From: Dietzia cinnamea NBRC 102147
GTDB taxonomy: Bacteria; Actinomycetota; Actinomycetes; Mycobacteriales; Mycobacteriaceae
Direction of reading: 5' to 3'
Length of the DNA stretch: 64,000 nucleotides
NCBI RefSeq assembly: GCF_001571065.1
Contig: NZ_BCSW01000011.1
Span: forward strand, 1-64,000
Part shown: positions 8,681 to 19,980 of the stretch, in pieces
Layout of the letters: every line of letters begins with the position of its first letter
Position numbering within the stretch: the first letter of the stretch is position 1
The notes under the pieces: model-generated
Database searches by the model: none
What the model was told of the DNA's origin: nothing
What the model saw: only the letters and a program-made list of their open reading frames with translations
Position numbers and translations under genes: made by a program

Positions 8681-9844
8681 CTACGCTCCCAGTCCGCGAG
8701 CGGCGACGGCCCGGCCGACGACGACCCGCATGATCTCGTTCGTGCCCTCAAGGATGCGGTGGACCCGCAGATCCCGCACGATCTTCTCGATTCCGTACTC
8801 GGATAGATATCCGTAACCGCCGAACAGCTGCAGCGACCGGTCCGCGATGTCGAAGCAGCGGTCGGTGACGAACAGCTTGGCCATGGCGCACAGTTCGACG
8901 TGGTCGGGCTCCTTGGCGTCCAGCGCCGCCGCCGCACGCCACAACATCAGCCGGCTGGCCTCCAGCTCGGTGGCCAGCTCCGCGAGGGTGAAACGGATGG
9001 TCGGCTCGTCGATGAGCGCCCCACCGAACGCCTCGCGGTCCCGCACGTGGGCCACCGCCCGCGCATAGGCCTCCTGCGCGCCGCCCAGCGAACAGGCCGC
9101 GATGTTGATGCGGCCGCCGTTGAGACCGCGCATGGCGATGGTGAAGCCCAGCCCCTCCCCGCCGGAATCCGCACCGCCGATGAGGTTGGCGGTCGGCACG
9201 CGCACGCCCTCCATGATCACCTGCGCGGTGGGCTGCGCGTTCCAGCCCATCTTCCGCTCGTCCGCGCCGAAGCTCAGCCCCTCGGAGTCCGCGGGGATCA
9301 GGAACGCCGAGATGCCCTTGGGGCCGGCGTCCCCGGTCCGCGCCATGACGAGGTAGACGTCCGACTGCCCGCCACCGGAGATGAACTGCTTGGTCCCGGT
9401 GAGCACGTAGTGGTCGCCGTCCCGCACCGCCTTCGTCCGCAGCGCCGCCGCGTCCGAACCGGCGCCCGGCTCGGTCAGGCAGTAGCTCGCGAACAGCTCC
9501 ATCGAGGCCAGCCGCGGGATCCACTCCCGCCGCTGCTCGTCCGTGCCGAACTCGTCGACCATCCACACGCACATGTTGTGGATCGACAGATACGCCGCCA
9601 CCGACGGACACCCCCGCGCGAGCTGCTCGAAGATGCGGACACCGTCCAGGCGACGCATCCCGCTGCCCCCGACGTCCTCCGAGACATAGATCGCGCCCAT
9701 GCCCATCCCGGCGGCCTCCCGCAGGACGTCCTTGGGGAAGTGGTGGTTCTCATCCCACTCCTGCGCCATGGGCCCGACCCGCTTGTCCGAGAAGTCGCGT
9801 GCGGCGTCGACGATGACCTTGTCGTCGTCATCAAGCGTGAACAT
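8681..9844 (-). CDS. Acyl-CoA dehydrogenase, probably isobutyryl-CoA dehydrogenase
   Basis: FAD enzyme of 387 residues with the full acyl-CoA dehydrogenase fold: YCLTEPGAGSDAA near residue 125 (flavin/substrate loop), KMGWNAQP, an FGGYGY segment, and a C-terminal ILEGTNEIMR motif carrying the catalytic-base glutamate at about residue 366. It would oxidise isobutyryl-CoA to methacrylyl-CoA. The family motifs do not fix chain length; placement between mmsA and mmsB does, by inference. It begins 28 bp downstream of mmsA and runs almost straight into mmsB, so the three should be co-transcribed. Confidence 0.9.
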   Translation of the reverse strand: MFTLDDDDKVIVDAARDFSDKRVGPMAQEWDENHHFPKDVLREAAGMGMGAIYVSEDVGGSGMRRLDGVRIFEQLARGCPSVAAYLSIHNMCVWMVDEFGTDEQRREWIPRLASMELFASYCLTEPGAGSDAAALRTKAVRDGDHYVLTGTKQFISGGGQSDVYLVMARTGDAGPKGISAFLIPADSEGLSFGADERKMGWNAQPTAQVIMEGVRVPTANLIGGADSGGEGLGFTIAMRGLNGGRINIAACSLGGAQEAYARAVAHVRDREAFGGALIDEPTIRFTLAELATELEASRLMLWRAAAALDAKEPDHVELCAMAKLFVTDRCFDIADRSLQLFGGYGYLSEYGIEKIVRDLRVHRILEGTNEIMRVVVGRAVAARGLGA

Positions 9845-9872
9845 CAGGTTCCTCTCCTACGCCCGGTAGGCG

Positions 9873-11399
<1,527 letters not shown>

Positions 11400-11614
11400 G
11401 TCCGTCCCTTCGTCAGCGGGCTCGCCGCGGCCTGGTGACCGCGCGCCCCTCTCCCGTGATGCCCATCACCCTATACTTGCAACTCCTAGTAATCCATATC
11501 GAGGCGGCGACGGGCCTCGCACCATCCCCTTTCGGGTGTACCGCCACCCCGAACGACGGACCTACTGTGAGCTGACTCACTACACAATAGGCACGTCCGT
11601 CGACAGGAGTACCC
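11400..11614. promoter_or_regulatory. Divergent promoter region between mmsA and acyl-CoA synthetase, with inverted repeats
   Basis: No gene is visible here. Two inverted repeats stand out. GTGAG-CTGA-CTCAC at 11567-11580 is a perfect 5-bp-arm palindrome just upstream of a CACAAT-like -10 for the rightward gene. TTCGGGTG paired with CACCCCGAA lies at 11531-11553 with one bulge. The stretch 11471-11500 is unusually AT-rich for this genome and holds TATA and TACT/AGTA elements suited to the leftward mmsA promoter. Operator function is inferred. Confidence 0.4.
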
Positions 11615-13390
11615 ATGTCCCCGTTGCCCACCGAGGCCACCGTCCGGTTCCGCGCCGCCCGCGACTTCCTCCAGGCCCACGCGCAGGACTACGAGGGTGC
11701 CCGGGACGGTTTCGTCTGGCCTGAGCTGGACGAATGGAACTGGGCGTTGAATTGGTTCGACGTCCAGGCCGAGGGCAACGACGACCCGGCGCTGTGGATC
11801 GTCGAGGAGCACGACGGCGGCGGCGCACCCACCGAGGCCAAGTACTCGTTCGACGAGATGCGCATCCGCTCCGACCGCACCGCCAACTGGCTCCGCGACC
11901 ACGGAGTGGAGCCCGGCGACCGCATCCTGCTCATGCTCGCCAACCAAGTCGAACTCTGGGACGTCATGCTCGCCGTGATCAAGCTCGGCGCCGTCGTCAT
12001 CCCCGCGACCACGCTCCTGGCCGAGGGCGACCTGCGCGACCGGATCGCCCGCGGCGGGATCAAACACGTGATCGCCCGCGCCGAGCTGGCCGACCGCTTC
12101 GCCGGCATCTCCGGTGACTTCCAGCGCATCTCCGTCGGCGGGGCCGACGTGGGTGGCGCCGTCGGCGGGGCCGATGTGGGTGACGCCGTCGGCGGGGCGC
12201 CCGAGGGCTGGATCGATCTGGCCGGCGCGATGGACGCCTCCCCCGACTTCGAGCCCAGCCACACCACGCACGCCGACGACACCCTGCTGCTGTATTTCAC
12301 CTCCGGCACCACCAGCAAGCCCAAGCTCGTCGAGCACACGCATGCCTCGTACCCCGCCGGCCACCTGTCGACCATGTACTGGATCGGATTGCAGCCCGGC
12401 GACGTGCACCTCAACGTGTCCTCGCCCGGCTGGGCCAAGCACGCGTGGTCCAACGTTTTCACGCCGTGGATCGCCGGTTCGTGCGTGTTCATCTACAACT
12501 ACTCCCGCTTCGACGCGACGGCGATGATGCGCGAGATGGACCGCTGCGGAGTGGCCAGCCTGTGCTGCCCGCCGACCGTGTGGCGCATGCTCATCCAGGC
12601 CGACCTCACGCAGCTGCAGGTCCCGCCGCGTCTGGCGGTGGGCGCCGGTGAGCCGCTCAACCCCGAGGTGATCGGCCGCGTCCGCGACGCGTGGGGCGTG
12701 ACCATTCGTGACGGCTTCGGCCAGACCGAGACCACCGTGCAGATCGCCAACACCCCCGGCCAGCCCATCAAGGACGGCTCCATGGGCCGGCCGTGCCCGG
12801 GCTTCGAGGTGGCGCTGGTGGACCCGGCCACGGGGCAGGAGGTCACCGATGACGGGGCCGAGGGCGAGATCTGCCTGCGCCTCGACCCGCGGCCGCTCGG
12901 TCTGATGGTCGGCTACCACGGCGACCCGGAGCGGACCGCTGCCGCGTACGCCGACGGGTTCTACCACACGGGCGACGTGGGCTCCCGGGACGCCGACGGC
13001 TACATCACCTACGTGGGTCGCACCGACGACGTCTTCAAGTCCTCGGACTACCGGATCTCACCCTTCGAGCTCGAGTCGGTCCTGCTCGAGCACCCGGCCG
13101 TGGCCGAGGCGGCCGTGGTGCCCTCCCCCGATCCGGTGCGGTTGAGCGTGCCCAAGGCGTTCGTCGTCCTGGCCGGGGGTTGGGAGGCGACCGAGGAGAC
13201 CGCGCGGGAGATCTTCGAGTACTCGCGCACCCACCTGGCCGGCTACAAGCGGATCCGCCGGCTGCAGTTCACGGACCTGCCCAAGACGATCTCGGGCAAG
13301 ATCCGGCGCGTCGAGCTGCGCAGGGCCGAGGTAGACAACGGCCCGTCGGTGGACTTCCCCGGCGAGTTCCGCGAGGAGGCGCTGCGCTGA
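11615..13390 (+). CDS. Acyl-CoA synthetase (AMP-forming, medium-chain/acetyl-type)
   Basis: ANL-superfamily ligase of 591 residues. The ATP-binding loop YFTSGTTSKPK is at 227-237, VGAGEPLNPEV lies near 350 and DGFGQTET near 368. YHTGDVG and YVGRTDDVFKSSDYRISP mark the hinge, and the catalytic lysine in TISGKIRR is Lys562. It activates a carboxylic acid to its acyl-CoA through an acyl-adenylate; the SGTTSKPK loop and length resemble medium-chain synthetases. The divergent valine operon suggests a short or branched acid, which is inferred. An unusual tandem repeat inserts GGADVG-type residues at 175-195. CAGGAG precedes the ATG. Confidence 0.88.
   Translation: MSPLPTEATVRFRAARDFLQAHAQDYEGARDGFVWPELDEWNWALNWFDVQAEGNDDPALWIVEEHDGGGAPTEAKYSFDEMRIRSDRTANWLRDHGVEPGDRILLMLANQVELWDVMLAVIKLGAVVIPATTLLAEGDLRDRIARGGIKHVIARAELADRFAGISGDFQRISVGGADVGGAVGGADVGDAVGGAPEGWIDLAGAMDASPDFEPSHTTHADDTLLLYFTSGTTSKPKLVEHTHASYPAGHLSTMYWIGLQPGDVHLNVSSPGWAKHAWSNVFTPWIAGSCVFIYNYSRFDATAMMREMDRCGVASLCCPPTVWRMLIQADLTQLQVPPRLAVGAGEPLNPEVIGRVRDAWGVTIRDGFGQTETTVQIANTPGQPIKDGSMGRPCPGFEVALVDPATGQEVTDDGAEGEICLRLDPRPLGLMVGYHGDPERTAAAYADGFYHTGDVGSRDADGYITYVGRTDDVFKSSDYRISPFELESVLLEHPAVAEAAVVPSPDPVRLSVPKAFVVLAGGWEATEETAREIFEYSRTHLAGYKRIRRLQFTDLPKTISGKIRRVELRRAEVDNGPSVDFPGEFREEALR
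12134..12200 (+). repeat. 27-bp in-frame tandem repeat inside the acyl-CoA synthetase gene
   Basis: Units start at 12134, 12161 and 12188, exactly 27 bp apart, beginning GTCGGCGGGGCCGAYGTGGG. There are two full copies and a 10-bp third. They encode a Gly/Ala/Val/Asp repeat at residues 175-195, ahead of the ATP-binding loop. The period keeps the frame, so copy number could vary between strains without breaking the enzyme. Confidence 0.85.
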
Positions 13391-14134
<744 letters not shown>

Positions 14135-14140
14135 GAGGGG

Positions 14141-16159
14141 TCACACGGCCCAGCGGCCGCCCGCGCTCCACGCGTCACCGGCGCCAGGCCGGCCGTGGCG
14201 TGTGTGCAGGAACCGCCCCACCACGGCAGCCCCGAGGTCGTCGACCTCCGGCGCCACCACCGTGCCCTCGACCCGCCGGGCCAGCGCATCCAGGAACCGC
14301 GAGAGGCCGGGATCCGCACCCAGGCGGAAGAACGTGGTCTGCGCGCCGAACCGGGCGACCCTGTCGAGCTCGTCGACGGTCGTGCGGATCGTGTCCGGGT
14401 CCGGCGGGTAGGCGAACCAGGGTTCGCCGCCGCTGAGCAGGTGCGCGGTGGGCTCGCCATCGGTGACGATGAGCAGGACCGGCTGCATGGTCGGGTGCTC
14501 GCGGAAGAAACGACCCGCCAGGAGCAACGCGTGGTGCAGGTTCGTCCCGGCCTCGTACTGGGCGTCCAGTGACAACAGTGACTCGATCGTGCGGGTCTGG
14601 GCGAACCGCCCGAACGAGATGAGCTGGAGCCGGTCCTGCCGGAAGCGGGTGCTCACCAGGTGATGCAGGGCGAGCGCGGTGCGCTTCATCGGCACCCACC
14701 GGCCCTCCATCGCCATGGAGAACGAGGTGTCCACGAGCAGCGCGACCGCGGCCTGCGTCCGGGCCTCGGTCTCGCGGACCTCGATGTCCTCGGGCAGGAG
14801 CCGGACCCCGCCAGCGGGTTCACCGCCCTCGGCGGCGATGCGGGAGATCGCGTTTCCGATCGTCCGCGGCACGTCCCACGACTCGACGTCGCCGAACTCC
14901 CATCCCCGGCTCGACCCCGTCTGGTCACCGGCCGCGCCCGATGCACGGGTCTCCCGCGCGCCCGATCTGCCGGACAGCCGGCGGGCGGCGTCCCGCAGCA
15001 GCGACCGGCCCAGTTTACGGAGCGCGGCCGGGGACAGTCGCAGGTCGCCGTCCGACCGGCGGCTCAGATAGCCCGAGTCCCGCATGGCCTGCTCGAGCCG
15101 GGCCAGGGTCTGGACGGACACCGCCGCCTCACGACCGAGGGTGCGCTCGACGGCCTCCAGGTCCAGTTCGGACAGCGGCGACCGGTCACCGCGGGACAGC
15201 TGCTCGGCCAGGCGGTCGAGGTCTCCGAGTTCGGCCATCGCGGCCGTCCCCTCGGACACGCCTAGGTCCTCGGAGCCCTCGAAGTCCTCGGAGCCGTCCC
15301 AGTTCTCGCCGGGTCGCAGTGTCTGCAGCAATCCGTCGAGTCTGCCGAGCTGCTCGGAGAGCTCGGGCGAGCCGAACGCCTGCTGCGACAGGGCCATGAG
15401 CTCCTCCCGCTGCTCCGGGGTCATCGAGCGCATCATCCGCTGCGCTGCGGCCGAGCGCTTGGCGAGGGTGTCGATGAGCTCGTCGACGTTCTGCGGCTGC
15501 TCGGGGAAGGCGTCACCGTGCCTGTCCATGAACTCGCGGAAGTCCTCGTCGGTGTCCTCCCCGCGGGCGTGCTTGCCCAGCAGGTCGGTGAGGCCGGAGA
15601 GCATCTCGGACACCGCCGCCCGGTCGGCGTCGGTGGTGTTCTCCAGCGCCTGCTTCATTCCGGCGAACCGCGCGTCGAGCGCCTCGGCACCCAGCAGGTC
15701 CTGGATCCGCCTGTACGCCTCGCGGGCGTCCGACGAGGCCCAGTCGTAGTCCTTGAGCTCCCCCACCGCGGCCGCCGGACTGTCGGGGAGGTTCTCGATG
15801 GTCATCTCCCGCAGCGTGCGGTCCATGGGGTCCATCTCGGTGTCGCGGGCGAGCTGCCCGCGTTCGGCGAGCAGCGCCTCGTCGAGCAGCTTCGAGACCT
15901 CGTCGAGGGTGCCGCCCAGCCGGTGGCGCTTCAGCAGTTCACGCCGGCGGCGGTGGACGCGCCCCGCGAGCTCGTCGAGCCCGGTGTGGTCGCGGCCGCC
16001 GGAGCGCAGGAACTCGCGCATGGACTGCTCGGGTGAGTAGCCGGCCATGACACCCTCGGACACCGCGTCGAGTGCCTCGGACAGGTCGAGCGGGGGCGCG
16101 AGCGGGTCCGGCCCGCCGACGTAGCGTCCGTAGCGGGCGCGGGGTTCTGGTCGCGACAT
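14141..16159 (-). CDS. VWA-domain protein, partner of MoxR-type ATPase
   Basis: Protein of 672 residues. The N-terminal two thirds are helical, charged and of unknown fold. The C-terminal 200 residues form a von Willebrand A domain with a complete MIDAS site: DTSFS at 477-481, Thr539 in EAGTNLHH and Asp567 in VTDGEP. There is no signal peptide, so it should be cytoplasmic. Its gene follows an AAA ATPase gene by 43 bp. MoxR-ATPase/VWA pairs act as chaperone or cofactor-insertion machines in several known systems, where the VWA protein links the ATPase to a client through a bound metal ion. No client gene is evident next to this pair. Confidence 0.8.
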   Translation of the reverse strand: MSRPEPRARYGRYVGGPDPLAPPLDLSEALDAVSEGVMAGYSPEQSMREFLRSGGRDHTGLDELAGRVHRRRRELLKRHRLGGTLDEVSKLLDEALLAERGQLARDTEMDPMDRTLREMTIENLPDSPAAAVGELKDYDWASSDAREAYRRIQDLLGAEALDARFAGMKQALENTTDADRAAVSEMLSGLTDLLGKHARGEDTDEDFREFMDRHGDAFPEQPQNVDELIDTLAKRSAAAQRMMRSMTPEQREELMALSQQAFGSPELSEQLGRLDGLLQTLRPGENWDGSEDFEGSEDLGVSEGTAAMAELGDLDRLAEQLSRGDRSPLSELDLEAVERTLGREAAVSVQTLARLEQAMRDSGYLSRRSDGDLRLSPAALRKLGRSLLRDAARRLSGRSGARETRASGAAGDQTGSSRGWEFGDVESWDVPRTIGNAISRIAAEGGEPAGGVRLLPEDIEVRETEARTQAAVALLVDTSFSMAMEGRWVPMKRTALALHHLVSTRFRQDRLQLISFGRFAQTRTIESLLSLDAQYEAGTNLHHALLLAGRFFREHPTMQPVLLIVTDGEPTAHLLSGGEPWFAYPPDPDTIRTTVDELDRVARFGAQTTFFRLGADPGLSRFLDALARRVEGTVVAPEVDDLGAAVVGRFLHTRHGRPGAGDAWSAGGRWAV

Positions 16160-16202
16160 CGCGCACCTCCTGCTCCGATGGCCGCGTGGCCACCGGGGTG
16201 TG

Positions 16203-17600
16203 TCAGCCGTAGACGGCGGCGCCGTCCCCGGTCTCCTTGGACAGGCGCCGCGAGAGGTACAGCCCCTCCAGCGCCAGCTCGATCGCGCCGGCCCGCTGGC
16301 CGGCGTTGGTGGCGCCGACCCGGTCGGCGATCTCGTCGTACAGCCCCGGTACGGACAGCTCGGGCAGTGCGGCCAGGAACTCGGTCGCGGTGACGCTCGC
16401 CCCTGTGGTCAGGGTCACCGAGCCGTCGAACGCCTCGACGAGCGGGGCCATGTCGATGCCGCGGAAGAGCCCGCGCACGACGTCCACGGTCGCGGTGCGG
16501 AGCAGGTACCGCAGGATCTCGGATTCGCGCCCCTCCTCGCCGGGTTCGAACTCGATCTTGCCGCGCAGGACCTCCACGGCGGCGTCGAGATCCACGAGCC
16601 GGGCCACCGCCTCGCCGGGGTCGTCGGCCCCGCGGACGGCGGCCCGCCGGCGGGCCGCCGCGGCGACGGTCTCCGCGCCCGCGATGGCGAAACGCGCCGA
16701 CACGCCCGAGGCCTGGTTGATCGAGTCGGAGGTGCGCAGTTCTCGGGTGAAGCGGGCGAGCAGCTCCATGAGAGCGTCCGGCACCTCGGCGGTGAGCTCG
16801 GCCTCCTGCCGCACGACCTCGATCTCGTCGGCCAGGTCGAGCGGATAGTGGGTGCGGATCTCCGCGCCGAACCTGTCCTTGAGGGGAGTGATGATCCGCC
16901 CGCGGTTCGTGTAGTCCTCCGGGTTCGCCGACGCCACTACCAGTACGTCGAGGGGCAGCCGCAGCACATAACCGCGGATCTGGACGTCCCGCTCCTCCAT
17001 GACGTTGAGCAACGCCACCTGGATGCGCTCGGCGAGGTCGGGCAGCTCGTTGAGCGCCACGATCCCGCGATTGGCGCGGGGTACGAGTCCGTAGTGGATG
17101 GTCTCCGGGTCACCGAGGCGGCGACCCTCCGCCACGCGCATGGGGTCGACGTCGCCGATCATGTCGGCCACCGACGTATCCGGGGTGGAGAGCTTCTCCA
17201 CGTACCGTTCGGTGCGGTGGCGCCACTCGACGGGCAGCGCGTCACCCTCGCGGGCGATCCGCTCGCGGGTCGGGTCGGTGATGGGGGCGAGCGGGTCCTC
17301 TCCCAGTTCGGAGCCGGCGACGACGGGGGACCACTCGTCGAGCAGCCCGACGAGGGTGCGCAGCAGGCGGGTCTTGCCCTGTCCGCGCTCACCGAGCAGT
17401 ACGATGTCGTGCCCCGCGATGAGGGCGCGCTCGACCTGCGGGATCACGGTGGTGTCGAACCCGTGCATCCCGGGCCACGGGTCCCGTCCGGCGGCCAGGG
17501 CCGCGAGCAGATTGCCGCGCAACTCGTCGCGGAGGGTGCGGCTGGTGTAACCGGCGGCGCGCAGCTCGCCGAGGGTCCTGACGTCCGGCTTGTCGCTCAC
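16203..17600 (-). CDS. MoxR/magnesium-chelatase-like AAA ATPase
   Basis: ATPase of 465 residues. I place the start at GTG 17600 (MSDKPDV); longer readings run into the divergent YccF gene. Walker A is GERGQGKT at residues 70-77. The Walker B position reads GIVALNELPDL, with Asn where the usual Asp would be. A sensor segment VVASANPEDYTNRG and a C-terminal helical lid follow. The family remodels protein partners together with a VWA protein, here the product of the next gene. The genes are adjacent on one strand and almost certainly form one operon. Commonly mislabelled magnesium chelatase; there is no chlorophyll pathway here. Confidence 0.83.
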   Translation of the reverse strand: MSDKPDVRTLGELRAAGYTSRTLRDELRGNLLAALAAGRDPWPGMHGFDTTVIPQVERALIAGHDIVLLGERGQGKTRLLRTLVGLLDEWSPVVAGSELGEDPLAPITDPTRERIAREGDALPVEWRHRTERYVEKLSTPDTSVADMIGDVDPMRVAEGRRLGDPETIHYGLVPRANRGIVALNELPDLAERIQVALLNVMEERDVQIRGYVLRLPLDVLVVASANPEDYTNRGRIITPLKDRFGAEIRTHYPLDLADEIEVVRQEAELTAEVPDALMELLARFTRELRTSDSINQASGVSARFAIAGAETVAAAARRRAAVRGADDPGEAVARLVDLDAAVEVLRGKIEFEPGEEGRESEILRYLLRTATVDVVRGLFRGIDMAPLVEAFDGSVTLTTGASVTATEFLAALPELSVPGLYDEIADRVGATNAGQRAGAIELALEGLYLSRRLSKETGDGAAVYG

Positions 17601-17654
17601 ATCGCCCACCGTAACCCTGTGACGCGACTTCCGCTTCCGACCTACAGTGGCGGC

Positions 17655-18071
17655 ATGCGTTCCGTGCTGACGGTGGTCCTCAACGTCATCTGGCTGGTGA
17701 CCGCGGGCGTGTGGTTGTTCCTGGGCTATGTGGTCGCCGGGATCCTCGCGTGCATCCTCGTCGTCACGATCCCGTTCGGGGTCGCGAGCTTCCGGATCGC
17801 CGCCTATGTCCTGTGGCCGTTCGGTCGCGAGGTCGTCGACCGGGGCCGGCCCGGCGGGGCGAGCACGGTCGGCAACGTCATCTGGTTCTTGGTGGCCGGG
17901 CTGTGGCTGGCGATCGGCCACGTCGCCACGGCACTCGCCCAGGCGGTGACGATCATCGGACTGCCGCTGGCGTGGGCCAACCTCAAGCTCATCCCCGTGA
18001 CGTGTTTCCCGTTCGGCAAGGAGATCGTGCGCTCCGGCCGGGCGTCGATGGTGCCGGTCGCCTCCCGCTGA
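17655..18071 (+). CDS. YccF-domain inner membrane protein
   Basis: Small membrane protein of 138 residues starting at ATG 17655. It contains two copies of the YccF motif, each a hydrophobic segment with VxNVIWxLxAG at the start (residues about 9-20 and 73-85) and a WPFGRE or FPFGKE ending. Four membrane-spanning segments are likely. The function of the family is not established. It is divergent from the AAA ATPase gene with 54 bp between starts, so the two share a short promoter region. Confidence 0.85.
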   Translation: MRSVLTVVLNVIWLVTAGVWLFLGYVVAGILACILVVTIPFGVASFRIAAYVLWPFGREVVDRGRPGGASTVGNVIWFLVAGLWLAIGHVATALAQAVTIIGLPLAWANLKLIPVTCFPFGKEIVRSGRASMVPVASR

Positions 18072-18125
18072 CCACCCGTCCGGGGCCGGCGGCGGTCGCC
18101 GTGCCCGGGGTCGGCGGCGGCCGGG

Positions 18126-18581
18126 TCAGTCCTCGATCCGCGGCTGGTGGTGACTGGCGATCGAAACCCGGTTGAAGGCGTTGATGAGCACGATCGTCCA
18201 CTCCAACGCCGAGAGCTGCTCATCGGAGAAGTGGTCGGTGGCGGCCGCCGTCGCGGCAGCGCGTTCGTCGCCGTCGTCCAGGCGTGTCAACGTCTCGGCC
18301 AGGCGCAACGCCGCCCGCTCGGGGTCGCCGAACGCGTCGAGTTCGTGCCACGCGGGCAGCAGGTCCAGCCGTTCCTGTGACACCCCGGCCTCGCGGGCGG
18401 CCGGCACGTGGGTGGCCAGGCAGGCCGCGCATCCGTTGATCTGCGACACGCGCACGTTGACCAGTTCGAGCAGTGCCTCCTCCAATCCGGCCTCGCGGGA
18501 CGCCTGCCGGGACGCGACGGCGGTACGGACGAGCTGCTTGTAGACCTCGCGCTGGGTCCGATCCAGCTGCGGGACCCCCAT
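18126..18581 (-). CDS. Carboxymuconolactone decarboxylase/AhpD-family protein
   Basis: Protein of 151 residues of the alkylhydroperoxidase-like fold. The redox motif NGCAACLATH at 49-58 contains Cys51, Cys54 and His58, the proton-relay arrangement of peroxidase-active AhpD-like proteins. True decarboxylases lack the CxxC, so a peroxide- or thiol-linked role is more likely. The gene starts 1 bp after the stop of an upstream acetyltransferase-like gene, and the pirin gene lies further upstream on the same strand. This suggests a small stress-related operon. Confidence 0.87.
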   Translation of the reverse strand: MGVPQLDRTQREVYKQLVRTAVASRQASREAGLEEALLELVNVRVSQINGCAACLATHVPAAREAGVSQERLDLLPAWHELDAFGDPERAALRLAETLTRLDDGDERAAATAAATDHFSDEQLSALEWTIVLINAFNRVSIASHHQPRIED

Positions 18582-18582
18582 A

Positions 18583-18939
18583 TCAGCCGTCCTCCGCTCC
18601 GACCCGGGCGCGGTCCTCGTCGGTGGCGTCGCGGTACGCTCCCGCGAACTCGTCGGCGTTCTTGCCGAGGAACCCTTCCACCATCGAACACACGGGGACG
18701 ATCATCACGCCCTCGTCGCGGGTCGCCTCCACCGCGCCGCGCACGAGCGCGGTACCGAGACCCCGGCCTCCGAACTCCTCGCCGACCACGGTGTGGTGGA
18801 AGATGCGCTCGCCGCCGATCTCGCGGAAGTCGGCGTGGCCGGCGACCTCGCCGGAGGCGTCCCGGATCTCGAACGCACTGCGCGAGTCGGAGCGCTCCAC
18901 GGTCACGGTGCTGCCGCTGCTGTCGGTGTACTCGGTCAT
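18583..18939 (-). CDS. GNAT-fold N-acetyltransferase-like protein (YjdJ type)
   Basis: Short GNAT protein of 118 residues. The acetyl-CoA-binding loop FGGRGLGTALV is at 56-66, followed by the VCSMVEGFLGKN segment seen in the small YjdJ/Gcn5-related group. It is much shorter than standard GNATs, as usual for this group. The substrate is unknown. It sits 12 bp downstream of the pirin gene and 1 bp upstream of the AhpD-family gene, consistent with co-transcription. Confidence 0.85.
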   Translation of the reverse strand: MTEYTDSSGSTVTVERSDSRSAFEIRDASGEVAGHADFREIGGERIFHHTVVGEEFGGRGLGTALVRGAVEATRDEGVMIVPVCSMVEGFLGKNADEFAGAYRDATDEDRARVGAEDG

Positions 18940-18951
18940 CGGTGTTCTCCC

Positions 18952-19980
18952 CTACTCGGTGGTCCGTGCACGCGGATCGGGATTGACCCGCGGTCTGAGC
19001 GTGGTGGTGGGCAGCGTGGGCGCGGGCAGCCGGGTCAGGCCCTGCGGGTCGTGGCCGATGTAGCCGTCCACGCGGCCGAAGCGGTCGGAGCCGGCCTCCC
19101 ACAGGTCACGGTAGTGGGCGATCTCGTCGTGGGTCCGCCCGATGAAGTTCCACCACATGATGATCTCCTCGGCGAACGGAGTGCCGCCGATGAGGATCGC
19201 GCGCCCGGCGGTGGCGCCGGTGTTGCGGAGGGTCAGGGTGGTCTCGCCGACGCCCGTGTAGGCGAGTTCGGTCACCGCGACGCGCACCCCCTCGAGCGTG
19301 AGGTCGCCGCTGTCCGCGAGCAGCCCGTGCTCGAACTCCGGGTCCACGTCGAGCGTCAGCTCGGCGCCGGGGTCGAGCCGGATCTCCGCCGCGAGGAGGG
19401 GGGTGTAGGTGGGGACCGACGACGACGAGCCCATCAGTGACCCCATGAAGACCTGCATCGACGAGCCCTCGAAGCGGACCGTGTCGGGCACGAAGTGGTC
19501 GAACCTGCGGCCGCCCACCTCGCGGTGCGACTCGGGGAGCACGGTCCAGAGCTGCACTCCGTGCAGCATGGTGGTGTCCTGGGTCGACACCTCGGTGTGG
19601 CAGATGCCGGACCCGGCGGTCATGAGGTTGACCTCCCCGGGGCGCACGACGGCGTGGTTGTCGCCGGAGTCGTGGTGGGTGATGTTCCCCTCGAACAGCC
19701 AGCTGACGGTCTGCAGGCCGGTGTGCGGGTGGGAGGGGACGTCCATGCCGCCGCTGACGGAGACGTCGTCGGGTCCGTAGTGGTCGACAAAGCAGAAGGC
19801 ACCGATGAGGGAGCGTTGCCGCTGCGGCAGCGTGCGGCGGACGGTCATCGCGCGCGGCCCGCCCAGGGGGACGTCGCGGGAGGTGATGATCTCCACGGCG
19901 GCGCCACCGGGGCGTGGCCCGTCGGGCGCGCCGCCGGCCTCGCACTCGATCTCCTCGGGCCGGGGGTCGAGGTTGGTCAT
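18952..19980 (-). CDS. Pirin-family bicupin protein
   Basis: Pirin-like protein of 342 residues. The N-terminal cupin carries the metal-site residues His84 and His86 (HPHTGLQ) and His128 and Glu130 (CHTE), matching iron-binding pirins, some of which have quercetinase activity. A C-terminal pirin domain follows, with FAEEIIMWWNFIGR near residue 270. The ATG overlaps the TGA of a decayed SDR gene upstream. It leads a run of three small genes on the minus strand. The physiological substrate is unknown. Confidence 0.9.
   Translation of the reverse strand: MTNLDPRPEEIECEAGGAPDGPRPGGAAVEIITSRDVPLGGPRAMTVRRTLPQRQRSLIGAFCFVDHYGPDDVSVSGGMDVPSHPHTGLQTVSWLFEGNITHHDSGDNHAVVRPGEVNLMTAGSGICHTEVSTQDTTMLHGVQLWTVLPESHREVGGRRFDHFVPDTVRFEGSSMQVFMGSLMGSSSSVPTYTPLLAAEIRLDPGAELTLDVDPEFEHGLLADSGDLTLEGVRVAVTELAYTGVGETTLTLRNTGATAGRAILIGGTPFAEEIIMWWNFIGRTHDEIAHYRDLWEAGSDRFGRVDGYIGHDPQGLTRLPAPTLPTTTLRPRVNPDPRARTTE

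Noticed and set aside
16203-17600. Magnesium chelatase subunit for bacteriochlorophyll.
   Set aside because: No bch or cobN-type genes are near, and the partner is a VWA protein of a different layout.
17601-17921. N-terminal extension of the AAA ATPase to 572 residues.
   Set aside because: The added part overlaps the divergent YccF gene, is Arg/Asp/His-rich and resembles no family; the GTG at 17600 gives the usual start.
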